Origin: Endoryza foliicola
GTDB lineage: Bacteria; Bacteroidota; Bacteroidia; Chitinophagales; Chitinophagaceae
DNA length: 64,000 bases
Direction: 5' to 3'
Assembly: GCA_965226965.1 (NCBI GenBank)
Contig: OZ245715.1
Coordinates: 682,001-746,000 of the forward strand
Shown: positions 50,695 through 59,976 of the stretch, piece after piece
Numbering within the stretch: position 1 is the stretch's first letter
How the letters are laid out: each line of letters starts with the position of its first letter
Position numbers and translations under genes: made by a program
Notes under the pieces: model-generated
What the model was told of the DNA's origin: nothing
The model's database searches: none
What the model saw: only the letters and a program-made list of their open reading frames with translations

Positions 50695-51246
50695 TTGAAC
50701 GCTACTTATACTACACCACTAAAACTATTTTGTTTGCCGCCAAAGGTACAACAAGACGAAATTGTAAAACTAATTCAACAACACCAGGCATTACTGCACA
50801 AGGTTTGTCATGTGTATTGTGATCAAGAGCAGGACCGTGAGGATTTGTTCCAAGAAATTGTTATTCAAATTTGGAAAGCCTATCCGGGCTTTAGGGGCGA
50901 TTCCAAATTCACAACTTGGATTTATAGAATTGCACTTAATACTGCTATATCGGGCGTAAGAAAAGCACAGCGGGCCGTACCGATCGTATATCCGGAACTC
51001 GCACCCGCGAATATTCAAGACGAGCAGGCCGATAAAGAGAAAGAGCAACAAATACAGTTTTTATATAAAGCCATAGAACAACTAGGAGCCATCGAAAAAG
51101 CAATTGTAATGTTATACCTAGATGATAAGAGCTACGAAGAGATGGAAGAGATTATGGGTATCAACCAAAACAACCTGCGGGTAAAAATGAATCGAATTAA
51201 AGAAAAGTTACGTAAACTAACTCAAGAAGTGGCCTATGAGTCTTGA
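50695..51246 (+). CDS. ECF-type RNA polymerase sigma factor with non-ATG start
   Basis: About 170-183 residues. Region 2 is YCDQEQDREDLFQEIVIQIWKAYPGFRGDSKFTTWIYRIALNTAIS; region 4 is GAIEKAIVMLYLDDKSYEEMEEIMGINQNNLRVKMNRIKEKL. No ATG is available before region 2. TTG at 50695 is given here; TTG at 50734 (MPPKVQQDEIV) is an alternative. A -7 box TATTTTTG (50685-50692) lies just upstream of the first. It overlaps the next gene by 11 bases, and that gene encodes a membrane protein, the usual sigma/anti-sigma pairing. Confidence 0.88.
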   Translation: MNATYTTPLKLFCLPPKVQQDEIVKLIQQHQALLHKVCHVYCDQEQDREDLFQEIVIQIWKAYPGFRGDSKFTTWIYRIALNTAISGVRKAQRAVPIVYPELAPANIQDEQADKEKEQQIQFLYKAIEQLGAIEKAIVMLYLDDKSYEEMEEIMGINQNNLRVKMNRIKEKLRKLTQEVAYES

Positions 51247-51829
51247 TCTATTAAAACAAGGTTGGCAGTCGCTTGGCGAAAGTAAAGTAGTAGACGATGC
51301 TGCTTTAGCTCGGATTTTACAGCGTAAATCAAAGCGACCCATTGCTAAAATCAAGCGCAATTTGTTCTGGGAATTGATGGCGGTTCTCGTTTTGTACGTG
51401 AGCTTTACCGCCTATTATTTCTTATCAGACGATGGTCTTTATTGGACCGTTTCCATTTTGCTCTTTGCATTGGGTGCCATATTTGGATTCTATTACTACA
51501 AGAAAAGCAAGCTTTTGCATAAAATGGAATGCGTTGCTTGTGAAGTGAAGTCCAATTTGGAAAATCAGGTAAAGTTGCTCGAACAATACGTTCGTTTGTA
51601 TTTCATATTGGGTAACGTATTGACTCCTGTAGCCTATATAAGTGCCGGACTCATCGCCTTTTATAAGACCCCCAATCATGAAGCACATTCAAGTGAGGTG
51701 TATCCTATACTTTTTGGCTCGGCAGTAGTGTTAACAATCGGCGTTTATTTTTTAAATAAATGGTACGTACGGAAATTGTACGGTCAACATGTGGATGCTC
51801 TTAAAACATTATTGAAGGAAATGGAATGA
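51236..51829 (+). CDS. inner-membrane protein, possible anti-sigma factor
   Basis: 197 residues with about four transmembrane segments (roughly 45-65, 70-88, 122-143, 155-175). The N-terminal ~40 residues are cytoplasmic and helical (SLDLLKQGWQSLGESKVVDDAALARILQRKSKR) and could bind the sigma factor encoded just before it. No zinc-binding ASD motif is visible, so it is not a classical ZAS anti-sigma. The 11-base overlap with the sigma gene argues for a joint function. The family is not recognised beyond conserved membrane proteins of Bacteroidota. A terminator follows. Confidence 0.75.
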   Translation: MSLDLLKQGWQSLGESKVVDDAALARILQRKSKRPIAKIKRNLFWELMAVLVLYVSFTAYYFLSDDGLYWTVSILLFALGAIFGFYYYKKSKLLHKMECVACEVKSNLENQVKLLEQYVRLYFILGNVLTPVAYISAGLIAFYKTPNHEAHSSEVYPILFGSAVVLTIGVYFLNKWYVRKLYGQHVDALKTLLKEME

Positions 51830-51860
51830 ATAGTGCTTCCAGATGAAAAATAATTAAAGA

Positions 51861-51884
51861 AACGCGAGAAATCGCGTTTTTTTT
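51861..51884 (+). terminator. intrinsic terminator after the sigma/membrane protein operon
   Basis: AACGCGA (51861-51867), GAAA loop, TCGCGTT (51872-51878), eight T. Confidence 0.92.
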
Positions 51885-52039
51885 ATGCTAGATCAAATCC
51901 CAGGGTTCTTTCAAAAGCAATTGTAAACGGTTAATTGTCAAATCCACAGTTCATTTTAGTGCTTGGAAATATATTTTTTAACCGTCAAAGGATTTAGTAA
52001 TTTCCACGTCCAATAATTTCAACACTAAATCATTTTGCT

Positions 52040-52906
52040 ATGCCATCACGTCGTGATTTTATCAAGCAATCTTCTCTGCTTTCTGCAGCTTTCATGGTAG
52101 ACGGTTCTGATTTCTTCAAAAAGAAACACGCCATCGGTGTTCAGCTTTATACACTTCGCAATGAAATGTTCAAAGACCCCAAAGGAACCCTGAAACTTGT
52201 TGCATCAAAAGGCTTTAAGGAAGTAGAAACCTTTGCTTACGGCAAAGGAAAATGGTTTGGATTGACTCCGGCAGAATTGAAAGCAGAATTGAGCGCAAAT
52301 GGTTTGACATCTCCAAGTGGACATACTTTCGCGGCCGGTATCTTTTTGAAAGATGGCTGGGAATCTGATTGGAAACAAACCGTAGACGATTCAAAAGCCC
52401 TTGGCCAATCATTTATTGTTATTCCTTGGTTAGAAGAGCAACACCGTGGATCTGCTGATAACTTCAAGAAAATCGCCGAGGGATTGAATAAAGCAGGTGA
52501 AGTGGCTAAATCTGCCGGACTTCAATTGGCTTATCACAACCACGACTTTGAGTTTGCTAACCTGAATGGTGTTACTCCTTTAGATATATTGATCAAAGAA
52601 ACCGATTCTAAATTGGTGAAGTTTGAATTGGATTTGTACTGGGCAGTAAAAGCGGGTAAAAACCCTGTTGACTTATTTGCTGCAAACCCCGGTAGATTCC
52701 CGATGTGGCATGTTAAAGACATGGACAAAACAGAAAAGAAATTTTTCACTGAAGTTGGAAATGGTGTTATTGATTTCAAAACCATTTTCGCCAATGCGAA
52801 GAAAAGTGGCATGAAGCACTTCTTTGTTGAACAAGATATTTGTCCGGGTGCTCCAATGGATAGTATTACGAAGAGCATTGAATACATCAAGGCAAACTTG
52901 CAGTAA
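52040..52906 (+). CDS. exported sugar phosphate isomerase/epimerase-like TIM-barrel protein
   Basis: 288 residues. The N-terminus (PSRRDFIKQSSLLSAAF) is a short Tat-type signal. The AP endonuclease 2 / xylose-isomerase-like TIM barrel starts with IGVQLYTLRNEM; metal-site strands include LAYHNHDFEF, LVKFELDLYWAVKAG, MWHVKDMD and HFFVEQD. Such proteins isomerise or epimerise sugars or keto-sugars, and here one is exported, in line with a periplasmic keto-sugar pathway. The dehydrogenase gene starts 26 bases later, forming an operon with the Dabb protein gene. Confidence 0.87.
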   Translation: MPSRRDFIKQSSLLSAAFMVDGSDFFKKKHAIGVQLYTLRNEMFKDPKGTLKLVASKGFKEVETFAYGKGKWFGLTPAELKAELSANGLTSPSGHTFAAGIFLKDGWESDWKQTVDDSKALGQSFIVIPWLEEQHRGSADNFKKIAEGLNKAGEVAKSAGLQLAYHNHDFEFANLNGVTPLDILIKETDSKLVKFELDLYWAVKAGKNPVDLFAANPGRFPMWHVKDMDKTEKKFFTEVGNGVIDFKTIFANAKKSGMKHFFVEQDICPGAPMDSITKSIEYIKANLQ

Positions 52907-52932
52907 TTTCTTCATCATACATTTATAAACAT

Positions 52933-54264
52933 ATGAACCAACGTCGTCGGTTTTTACAACAATCTGCTGCATTGGCAGGAGGAGGTATGCTATTGTCTGC
53001 CTTCAACACTCCGGGATTTCATATTTTAAAATCAGGCATCGCTCCGAGTGATCAAGTTAATATTGGTGCAATCGGAATTGCCGGAATGGGGTGGAGCAAT
53101 TTACAAGCAGCCATTAAAGTTCCCGGTGTGAATGTAGTAGCACTTTGTGATGTAGATGAAAACGTATTGAATAAGAGAGCCGGTGAATTAGCAAAACAGA
53201 ATATTGATGCTTCCAAGGTGAAGCTTTATACAGATTACAGAAAGTTATTGGAGCAGAAAGATATCGATGCTGTAATTATTGGAACTCCGGATCATTGGCA
53301 TGCATTGATCATGATAGAGGCTGTGGCACTTGGAAAAGACGTGTATGTAGAAAAGCCTGTTGGAAATTCTATTGAAGAATGCAGGGCCATGGTAGCCGCT
53401 CAGAAAAAATACAATCGAATTGTACAAGGTGGTCAATGGCAAAGAAGTCAGCAACACTTCAGAGATGCTGTTGATTATATAAGAACCGGTGCTTTGGGAA
53501 ATATTCGCACTGTTAAAGTTTGGTGTTATCAAGGATGGATGCGACCTGAACCCAAAAGACCAGATACGGCGCCGCCTCCCGGTGTCCATTACGATATGTG
53601 GCTTGGTCCGGCGCCCAAAAGAGCATTTAATGCAAGCCGCTTCCATTTTCACTTCCGTTGGTTTTGGGATTATGCAGGAGGTTTGATGACCGATTGGGGA
53701 GTTCACTTAATGGACTATGCGGTATTTGGAATGAATGCTTCTGTACCAAAGTCTGTTTCTGCTCTCGGTGGCAATTTTGCTTATCCCGATTTAAGTCAGG
53801 AAACTCCCGACACTATGGGTGCTTTATATGAGTTCGATAAATTCAATTTGATTTGGGATCATGCCATGGGAATCGATAACGGTTTGTATGGAAAAGATCA
53901 CGGCATTGCTTTTATTGGAAATAATGGAACGCTCGAGTTGGATAGAGGAGGTTGGGAAGTGTATGAAGAAAGACAAAGCAAAGAGAAAGTAAAAGTAGAA
54001 CGCAAATCGCCAAGCGATAATGGTTTACAAAAGCATTGGGAGAATTTTATTGCAGCTGTTAGAGCGAGAAAGCAAGACATGCTTAATTGCCCAATTGAAA
54101 CAGGCGCCCATATTGCAACAGTATGTCAGCTTGGCAATATAGCTTACAGAACACAACAGAAATTGGTGTGGGATGCAACGAAAGAGCGTTTTACAGACGA
54201 AGCTGTAAATAAGAAATACTTGGGTAAAGAGTATTTCAATGGATACAAACTCCCTAAAATCTAA
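52933..54264 (+). CDS. Tat-exported Gfo/Idh/MocA-family oxidoreductase
   Basis: 443 residues. A Tat signal (NQRRRFLQQSAALAGGGMLL) precedes a Rossmann domain with GAIGIAGMGWSNLQAAIKVPGVNVVALCDVDEN, the EKPVGNSIEE lysine motif and DHWHALIMIEA. The C-terminal alpha/beta domain carries FHFRWFWDYAGGLMTDWGVHLMDYA, the family's active-site helix with His. It oxidises or reduces a sugar hydroxyl with tightly bound NAD(P). Tat export of the folded holo-enzyme is typical of glucose-fructose-oxidoreductase relatives. It is followed after three bases by the Dabb gene. Confidence 0.9.
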   Translation: MNQRRRFLQQSAALAGGGMLLSAFNTPGFHILKSGIAPSDQVNIGAIGIAGMGWSNLQAAIKVPGVNVVALCDVDENVLNKRAGELAKQNIDASKVKLYTDYRKLLEQKDIDAVIIGTPDHWHALIMIEAVALGKDVYVEKPVGNSIEECRAMVAAQKKYNRIVQGGQWQRSQQHFRDAVDYIRTGALGNIRTVKVWCYQGWMRPEPKRPDTAPPPGVHYDMWLGPAPKRAFNASRFHFHFRWFWDYAGGLMTDWGVHLMDYAVFGMNASVPKSVSALGGNFAYPDLSQETPDTMGALYEFDKFNLIWDHAMGIDNGLYGKDHGIAFIGNNGTLELDRGGWEVYEERQSKEKVKVERKSPSDNGLQKHWENFIAAVRARKQDMLNCPIETGAHIATVCQLGNIAYRTQQKLVWDATKERFTDEAVNKKYLGKEYFNGYKLPKI

Positions 54265-54267
54265 TAA

Positions 54268-54645
54268 ATGAAACAATTATTGTTAGTGCTAGCGCTTTTC
54301 GGAACAATGACCGGGTTTGCGCAAACGAAAAAAAGCAAATCAATGCTACAACACGTGGTAATGTTCAAGTTTAAAGACGATGCGAAGCCAGAACAAATAG
54401 AAGCGGTGATCAAGGCTTTTGCCAATTTAAAAAATGAAATAAAAGAGATCAAAGCTTTTGAATGGGGCTTGAACAACAGTCCCGAGGGTCTCAATCAAGG
54501 GTTCACCCACTGTTTCTTTCTGAGTTTTGACAGTGAAAAAGATAGAGATACTTATTTGCCACACCCGAAACATAAAGAGTTTGGGAATCTTCTAAAACCC
54601 ATATTGGACAAGGTTTTGGTGGTTGACTACTGGAGTAAGAAATAG
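54268..54645 (+). CDS. Dabb (stress-responsive alpha/beta barrel) protein, exported
   Basis: 125 residues with a signal peptide (about 1-19, cleaved after GFAQ). The ferredoxin-like Dabb domain starts LQHVVMFKFKDDAKPEQIEAV, has FEWGLNNSPEGLNQGFTHCFFLSFDSEKDRDTYLPHPKH and the C-terminal VLVVDYW strand. The family forms homodimers; its role is uncertain, but exported copies often sit in sugar-oxidation operons such as this. Start three bases after the dehydrogenase gene, and last gene of the operon. Confidence 0.86.
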   Translation: MKQLLLVLALFGTMTGFAQTKKSKSMLQHVVMFKFKDDAKPEQIEAVIKAFANLKNEIKEIKAFEWGLNNSPEGLNQGFTHCFFLSFDSEKDRDTYLPHPKHKEFGNLLKPILDKVLVVDYWSKK

Positions 54646-54683
54646 TGATCCATCGTTGAATTGTAAAAGAATAGATAAACAAA

Positions 54684-54713
54684 AAGGCGCTTCCATTATG
54701 GAGCGCCTTTTTT
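54684..54713. terminator. bidirectional intrinsic terminator
   Basis: AAGGCGCT (54684-54691) pairs with AGCGCCTT (54702-54709), T run after and A run before. Separates the Dabb operon (+) from the DUF1080 gene (-). Confidence 0.9.
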
Positions 54714-54733
54714 GTTGAAGTCGATTACGACTC

Positions 54734-55489
54734 TTATTTCAGTGCCTTAATCTTGATATTCTTAAACCATACTTTATTTCCATGATCTTGTAATCCGAGT
54801 TTACCTTTTTTATAGGTACCGAAATCGGCCATGTCTTTGAATTTGCTTTTCTTGATCATTGCTCTCCAATTATCATCCCACATAGTTATTTTCAAAACAC
54901 TTACGCCGTTCAAACGAAATTCGAGTTTACCGTGATCGCTGATCACTTCTGCTAAATTCCATTCTCCGGCTTTCTTAACGGTTTCGGGGCTAGAACTAAT
55001 CATATCATACAAATCGCTTGCGCGGTGTTTGATGATTTTTGCGTCAGGGTGACCATTGTTGTCGAGCACTTGCATTTCAGGACCTGTAACCCAAGGGAAT
55101 GCATATTTGGGATCTTCTTTCACAAAAAGAATAACACCGCTATTAGCGCTATCGGCTAGTTTCCATTCTAATTTCAGATGAAAATTATCGTACTCTTCTT
55201 CACTCACGATATCGCCACCACCAACAGTTTGCCATCCGTTCATTTGAGCCGGATCTAAATGAAGACAACCATTTTCTACTTTCCAAGCAGAACCATCGCT
55301 TTTGTTGTTATATACGTGCCACCCTTTCTTTGTTTTACCATCGAACAGTAGTTTCCACCCTTCTTTCTTTTCTTTGGCTGTTAGTGTATTGTCACCGGCT
55401 TTTGCATCGGAATTGTTAGTGATCGGGCGCATTGCGATCCAGGTAGCAGCTGCCACAACAATTGCAGCAAAGGAGAGCCATTTTTTCAT
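54734..55489 (-). CDS. DUF1080 / 3-keto-disaccharide hydrolase-like exported protein
   Basis: 251 residues from the ATG at 55489; the 23 codons upstream in frame have no signal character. A hydrophobic N-terminus anchors or exports it. The mature LamG-like beta-sandwich shows the DUF1080 hallmarks GWKLLFDGKTKKGWHVY, GGGDIVSEEEYDNFHLKLEWKLADSANSGVILFV and QDHGNKVWFKNIKIK near the end. Recent work on this family assigns hydrolysis of 3-keto-glycosides to some members, which fits the GMC and Gfo/Idh oxidoreductases nearby. Leftward; followed by a shared terminator. Confidence 0.88.
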   Translation of the reverse strand: MKKWLSFAAIVVAAATWIAMRPITNNSDAKAGDNTLTAKEKKEGWKLLFDGKTKKGWHVYNNKSDGSAWKVENGCLHLDPAQMNGWQTVGGGDIVSEEEYDNFHLKLEWKLADSANSGVILFVKEDPKYAFPWVTGPEMQVLDNNGHPDAKIIKHRASDLYDMISSSPETVKKAGEWNLAEVISDHGKLEFRLNGVSVLKITMWDDNWRAMIKKSKFKDMADFGTYKKGKLGLQDHGNKVWFKNIKIKALK

Positions 55490-55664
55490 GCTTGTGATTT
55501 TATTCAATTTAAATGTAAAAACTACAATAATAGATTTGTTCGATGTTGTTTGCAACAAATTAACGGAATAGACGAGAATGTTTTGCTTAAAGTTTGATAA
55601 GTGGATTGAGAAAAAACGACTTTAACAATTAATAGCCCACTTAACGAATCTTTTTAAAAACAAA

Positions 55665-55683
55665 GGCCGCTGTTTAAGCGGCC
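55665..55683 (-). terminator. intrinsic terminator of the cytochrome c gene
   Basis: GGCCGCT (55665-55671), loop GTTTA, AGCGGCC (55677-55683); AAAAACAAA on the left gives the T-rich tail on the minus strand. Confidence 0.8.
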
Positions 55684-55690
55684 CTCGTTT

Positions 55691-56077
55691 TTATTTTGCA
55701 TTTTTTAAGTTCAGGATGTAAGTAACCATCTCTTTTGCTTCTTCCGGGGTTACGTTGTTTGGAGTCATCATAACCTCACCCCAAACGCCTTTGCCTCCTT
55801 TGATTACTTTAGTTGCGAGCGAATCAATTTGAGCAGGACTTGATTCGTATTTTTTAGAAACATCGATGTATGCGGGTCCGATCACTTTTTTATCAATAGC
55901 GTGACAAGCGGTACATCCCTTAGAACCGATTAATTCCAACGCTTTTTCGTCGGCACTACTAACAGATGCTGTTTGTGCAGACGCTTCTTCTTTCTTTTCT
56001 TCTGGTTTAGCAGCTTCACTTCCGCCACAAGCATAAAGTAATACAGCCGCACTCATTACAAATAATAACTTTTTCAT
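55691..56077 (-). CDS. lipoprotein c-type cytochrome (class I, c552-like)
   Basis: 128 residues from the ATG at 56077 (MKKLLFVMSAAVLLYACGG). The lipobox cysteine follows LLYA; an Ala/Glu-rich linker leads to a single haem domain with CTACH (haem attachment), a distal methionine in the VMMTPNNVTPEEAKEM region and the terminal MVTYILNL helix. It probably carries electrons from periplasmic sugar dehydrogenases (the GMC proteins) to the respiratory chain. The 43-base gap to the isomerase gene upstream suggests co-transcription with it. Confidence 0.88.
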   Translation of the reverse strand: MKKLLFVMSAAVLLYACGGSEAAKPEEKKEEASAQTASVSSADEKALELIGSKGCTACHAIDKKVIGPAYIDVSKKYESSPAQIDSLATKVIKGGKGVWGEVMMTPNNVTPEEAKEMVTYILNLKNAK

Positions 56078-56120
56078 TTTCTTTATTTTTATGTTCTTAG
56101 ATTTCAATTACAAATGTACT

Positions 56121-57173
56121 TTACAAACCCAATACGGAGCGATTGAAATTTTCATCGCTTCCGGTACCGGCGAAGTCATCAAACGCTTTTTCTGTTACTC
56201 TTATGATATTGTTCTTGATAAAAACAGCACCTTCAGCTGCTCCATCTTCCGGATGCTTCAAAGCGCATTCCCATTCCATAACTGCCCAACCTTTATAATT
56301 GTATTGAGTTAGTTTGCTGAAAACGCCTTTGAAATCAACTTGACCATCGCCCAAGCTGCGGAATCGTCCGGCTCTATCAACCCATCCTTGATAGCCGCCA
56401 TAAACACCTTGTCTTCCGGTTGGATTGAACTCTGCATCTTTAACATGGAACATGCGAATTCGTTCGTGGTAGATATCGATATATTCTAAGTAGTTTAAGC
56501 ATTGCAATACAAAGTGAGAGGGATCGTACAACAAACAAGCACGAGGGTGGTTGTTTGTATGTTTTAAGAAGAGTTCATAGCTCACACCATCGTGGAGATC
56601 TTCACCCGGGTGAACTTCGTAGCAAAGGTCAACACCGTTTTCGTCAAATACGTTCAAAATTGGCAACCAACGGTTCGCCAGCTCTTTGAATCCGGTTTCA
56701 ACCAAACCTGCCGGACGCTGAGGCCAGGGGTAAACAGTTGGCCATAACAAAGCCCCACTAAAGGTAGCATGAGCATTAAGGCCAAGGTTTTGAGACGCTT
56801 TGGCGGCGTATTTTAATTGTTGAATGGCCCATTCGGTTCTGGCTTTAGGATTGCCTCGAACTGCTTCGGGAGCAAAACCGTCGAACAAAGTATCGTAAGC
56901 AGGATGTACGGCAACCAATTGTCCTTGAAGGTGTGTGCTTAGCTCTGTGATTTCCAAACCACAACTATTTACGATGCCTTTAATTTCATCGGCATAGGTT
57001 TTACTTTCTGCTGCTTTTTGAAGATCGATGCAGCGGGGGTCCCAACTTGGGATTTGCACCCCAACAAAACCGAGACTTCTTGCCCATTGGCAAATAGACT
57101 TTAAAGAATTGAACGGCGCTGTATCGCCCATAAATTGCGCCAGAAAAATTGCCGGTCCTTTAATTGTATTCAT
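56121..57173 (-). CDS. cytoplasmic sugar phosphate isomerase/epimerase (AP endonuclease 2-like TIM barrel)
   Basis: 350 residues from the ATG at 57173. No signal peptide. The barrel shows VGVQIPSWDPRC, LGLNAHATFSGALLWP, VDLCYEVHPGEDLHDG (metal Glu), CLLYDPSHFVLQC (Asp/His) and MFHVKDAEF, then GWAVMEWECA with the last metal Glu. The same fold as the exported paralogue at 52040 but longer. It likely interconverts keto-sugar intermediates after uptake. It follows the Gfo/Idh/MocA gene by about 50 bases in the same direction. Confidence 0.88.
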   Translation of the reverse strand: MNTIKGPAIFLAQFMGDTAPFNSLKSICQWARSLGFVGVQIPSWDPRCIDLQKAAESKTYADEIKGIVNSCGLEITELSTHLQGQLVAVHPAYDTLFDGFAPEAVRGNPKARTEWAIQQLKYAAKASQNLGLNAHATFSGALLWPTVYPWPQRPAGLVETGFKELANRWLPILNVFDENGVDLCYEVHPGEDLHDGVSYELFLKHTNNHPRACLLYDPSHFVLQCLNYLEYIDIYHERIRMFHVKDAEFNPTGRQGVYGGYQGWVDRAGRFRSLGDGQVDFKGVFSKLTQYNYKGWAVMEWECALKHPEDGAAEGAVFIKNNIIRVTEKAFDDFAGTGSDENFNRSVLGL

Positions 57174-57223
57174 AAACAAGTGAAAATTAAAACAGGAGTT
57201 CCAAAGGAACCCCTGTAGTTATA

Positions 57224-58390
57224 TTAAATCGTATGATCGTACCATTTTGCGTCTGACTGTGAAGAAGCAACCACATTGTCTATAAAAGCCATACCTCTAA
57301 TGCCTTCATCAACTTTGGGGAAGTCTTGCATTTCAGGTGTAGCAGTAGTTCCGTCAATTCTTGCTGCAAGGCTTAAAGCAAAATTTCGGTAGATGTTGCC
57401 GAAAGCTTCCAAGTAGCCTTCCGGATGACCACCCGGAGTGCGGCAGTTGTGAGTAGCAAAACTGCTCAATCGATCACCATAGTTACCACCGGCTCTCAAT
57501 ATTTGAGTAGGTTGATCCAACCATTTTACCAACAAAGTATTCGGCTCGTGTTGCGCCCATTCAATACCACCTTTCTCGCCATATACACGAATCTTGAGTG
57601 CGTTTTCTTCACCGGCAGCAACTTGTGAAGCCATGAGTACACCCGCCGCTCCGTTATCGAATTTCAACAAAACGTTTCCGTCATCGTCTAACATACGACC
57701 CGGCACCATCACGTTTAAGTCAGCACAAATTTTGGTAATTTTTGCACCTGTAATATATTCTGCTAAGTGAGCTGCGTGGGTTCCAATATCACCCATACAT
57801 CCGCTCTTACCGCTTTTCTTCGGATCGGTTCTCCAAGCAGCTTGTGCATTTCCTTCTCTTTCAGAAAGTTTACTCAACCATCCTTGAGGATATTCTACCC
57901 AAACTTTACGAATGGCTCCAAAAGCACCTCCGGCAAACATTGCCTTGGCTTGCTTTACCATTGGGTATCCTGAATAAGTATGCGTTAAACAAAGCAATAA
58001 GCCGGTTTCTTCTACTTTCTGTTTTAACTGCTTCGCTTCTTCAATTGTAAAAGTTATCGGCTTTTCAATCACCACGTGAAAACCATGATCTAAAGCCATC
58101 ATTGCCGGTGCGAAATGCGCGAAATTGGGAGTAACAATGGTAATGAAGTCGATTCTTTTATCGGCAGGCAATGCTGCCTCTTTCTTGATCATTTCTTCAT
58201 AGGTCAAATAAATTCGATCTTCCGGCAAAAACAAAGATTTGCCCGATGCCACTGCAATTTCCGGATTGATACTCAACGCACCGCAAGACAGTTCTACTAA
58301 ACCGTCCATAAATGCTGCATGGCGATGAATGGCTCCGATGAATGCATCTTTACCACCACCTACCATTCCCATTCTAAGTTTTCTATTCAT
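57224..58390 (-). CDS. cytoplasmic Gfo/Idh/MocA-family oxidoreductase
   Basis: 388 residues from the ATG at 58390; the 30 codons upstream in frame are A+T-rich non-coding. The Rossmann start is RMGMVGGGKDAFIGAIHRHAAFMDG, with ITIVTPNFAHFAPAMMALDHGFHVVIEKPITF holding the EKP motif, and the C-terminal active-site helix WRTDPKKSGKSGCMGDIGTHAAHLAEYI with the conserved Asp and His. Residues AAWRTDP fit a myo-inositol or 3-keto-sugar dehydrogenase branch. First gene of the leftward operon with the isomerase and cytochrome c. Divergent from the MFS transporter gene, 186 bases away. Confidence 0.9.
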   Translation of the reverse strand: MNRKLRMGMVGGGKDAFIGAIHRHAAFMDGLVELSCGALSINPEIAVASGKSLFLPEDRIYLTYEEMIKKEAALPADKRIDFITIVTPNFAHFAPAMMALDHGFHVVIEKPITFTIEEAKQLKQKVEETGLLLCLTHTYSGYPMVKQAKAMFAGGAFGAIRKVWVEYPQGWLSKLSEREGNAQAAWRTDPKKSGKSGCMGDIGTHAAHLAEYITGAKITKICADLNVMVPGRMLDDDGNVLLKFDNGAAGVLMASQVAAGEENALKIRVYGEKGGIEWAQHEPNTLLVKWLDQPTQILRAGGNYGDRLSSFATHNCRTPGGHPEGYLEAFGNIYRNFALSLAARIDGTTATPEMQDFPKVDEGIRGMAFIDNVVASSQSDAKWYDHTI

Positions 58391-58576
58391 GTGAAAGCAA
58401 TTAGTGATTTGAAAAAGGTGTATGAAGGTCACAAACCTAATAAAAAAACGAGTAGTAAAATAAGATAAAATAATATACATTTATCCACTCATAAAAATAT
58501 ATATACTGCTCCGTTTAATAAACAAGTGTTAGTTCCATAAAATATATATTCACGTCACAAAACAAAACAACACGAT

Positions 58577-59827
58577 ATGCAAGCCAACATTAACCGAAAC
58601 CAGCTGTTCATTGCAAGCTGTTTAGCTCTGTTAGTTACGTCTTTGTCTTTTGGTATCCGTGCAGGATTATTGGGTACCTGGAAAGTTGATTTCAATTTGT
58701 CGCAAGAAGATGCGAGTATCATCACAAGTACTGCTTTTTGGGGCTTTCCTCTCGCCGTAATTTTAGGCGGATTTTTAGTAGATATTATAGGAATGAAGAA
58801 ACTGCTTGTAGGTGCTTTTGTACTTCACCTTGCAGGGATCATTCTAACCATTACCGCTTCAGGTTTTACCGGATTGTTTATTTCAACACTCTTTATTGGA
58901 ATGGGCAATGGTACGGTAGAAGCTGCTTGTAACCCACTGGTTACAGCTCTTTACACAGAAAAGAAAGCTATCAAACTCAATCACTTTCATTTGTGGTTCC
59001 CCGGTGGAATTGTAATTGGAACTCTAATTGTATATTTCTTTGGACAAACAGATGCAGCAACCCATGTTCTTTCTAACTGGAAAGTACTAGTAGCCGTAAT
59101 GTTGGTTCCAACTGTATTGTATGGCTATTTGTTCTTCAAACTCGATTTTCCGGTAACAGAGAGAGTTGCATCCGGAGTTTCCTCTTCAGAAATGTATAAG
59201 TCTTTAGGCAACCCACTTTTCATATTAATGATCGTTCTAATGTTCGGTACCGCTATTACTGAATTGTTTACCGGTCAGTGGATCGAGGTATTATTGAAAT
59301 CGGTTACAGACAATGCCCTTCTCATTCTTACTATTTCTACCGGAGTAATGGTAATTGGTCGCGGATTGGCAGAGCCTGTGGTTCACAAACTTTCTACTAC
59401 TGGTGTGTTGTTGATTTCAGCAGCGCTTTCAGCGGTTGGTTTGTATATTCTAGGCCACGCTACAGGAAACACCGTGTTCGTTGGAGCCTTGATCTTTGGA
59501 TTAGGAGTTTGTTATTTCTGGCCAAACATGCTCGGTTTCGTGGCTGAAAACTTACCTAAAACCGGCGCCGTTGGATTGAATTTAATGGGCGGTGCAGGAA
59601 TGTTTGCCGTTTCTGTTTATATGATTTTCATGGGTAAATTCTATGATAACATCGTAAACTCTAAGCTTGGTTCTGACGCTGCAAATGCTTCTGCAGAAGC
59701 AGTAGACGCGGCGAAGAAAGCAGCAGGTCCGGAAATTATCAATGCAACATTGGTGATTCCGATTATTTTAACTGTAGCATTTGCAGGTTTGTACTTCTTC
59801 ATGAAATCAAAGAAGAAAGCAGCCTGA
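58577..59827 (+). CDS. major facilitator superfamily transporter, sugar-type
   Basis: 416 residues with about 12 transmembrane helices. N-terminal half: GIRAGLLGTWKVDFNLSQEDASII, then GFLVDIIGMKKLL, the loop-2 signature of MFS. C-terminal half includes GVMVIGRGLAEPVVHKLS and GLGVCYFWPNMLGFVAENLPKTGAVGLNLMGG, similar to fucose/glucose permeases of the FHS group. A cytoplasmic loop of about 20 residues lies between helices 10-11 and 12, rich in Ala and Lys. It probably imports a keto-sugar or monosaccharide for the adjacent dehydrogenases and isomerases. It ends in a strong terminator. Confidence 0.88.
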   Translation: MQANINRNQLFIASCLALLVTSLSFGIRAGLLGTWKVDFNLSQEDASIITSTAFWGFPLAVILGGFLVDIIGMKKLLVGAFVLHLAGIILTITASGFTGLFISTLFIGMGNGTVEAACNPLVTALYTEKKAIKLNHFHLWFPGGIVIGTLIVYFFGQTDAATHVLSNWKVLVAVMLVPTVLYGYLFFKLDFPVTERVASGVSSSEMYKSLGNPLFILMIVLMFGTAITELFTGQWIEVLLKSVTDNALLILTISTGVMVIGRGLAEPVVHKLSTTGVLLISAALSAVGLYILGHATGNTVFVGALIFGLGVCYFWPNMLGFVAENLPKTGAVGLNLMGGAGMFAVSVYMIFMGKFYDNIVNSKLGSDAANASAEAVDAAKKAAGPEIINATLVIPIILTVAFAGLYFFMKSKKKAA

Positions 59828-59904
59828 TAAAATACTATCAGTCTTTGTTAAAATAATACCAGTTCAAAACAACTGTTCGTTACACTAAATAATTTTTTTC
59901 GTTA

Positions 59905-59936
59905 AACATCACCTATTTTATGGGTGATGTTTTTTT
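59905..59936 (+). terminator. intrinsic terminator after the MFS gene
   Basis: AACATCACC (59905-59913), nine-base loop, GGTGATGTT (59923-59931), seven T. Confidence 0.92.
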
Positions 59937-59976
59937 CTTTAGTAATTTACCCTTCCATCTTATCAACTATTGCTGT

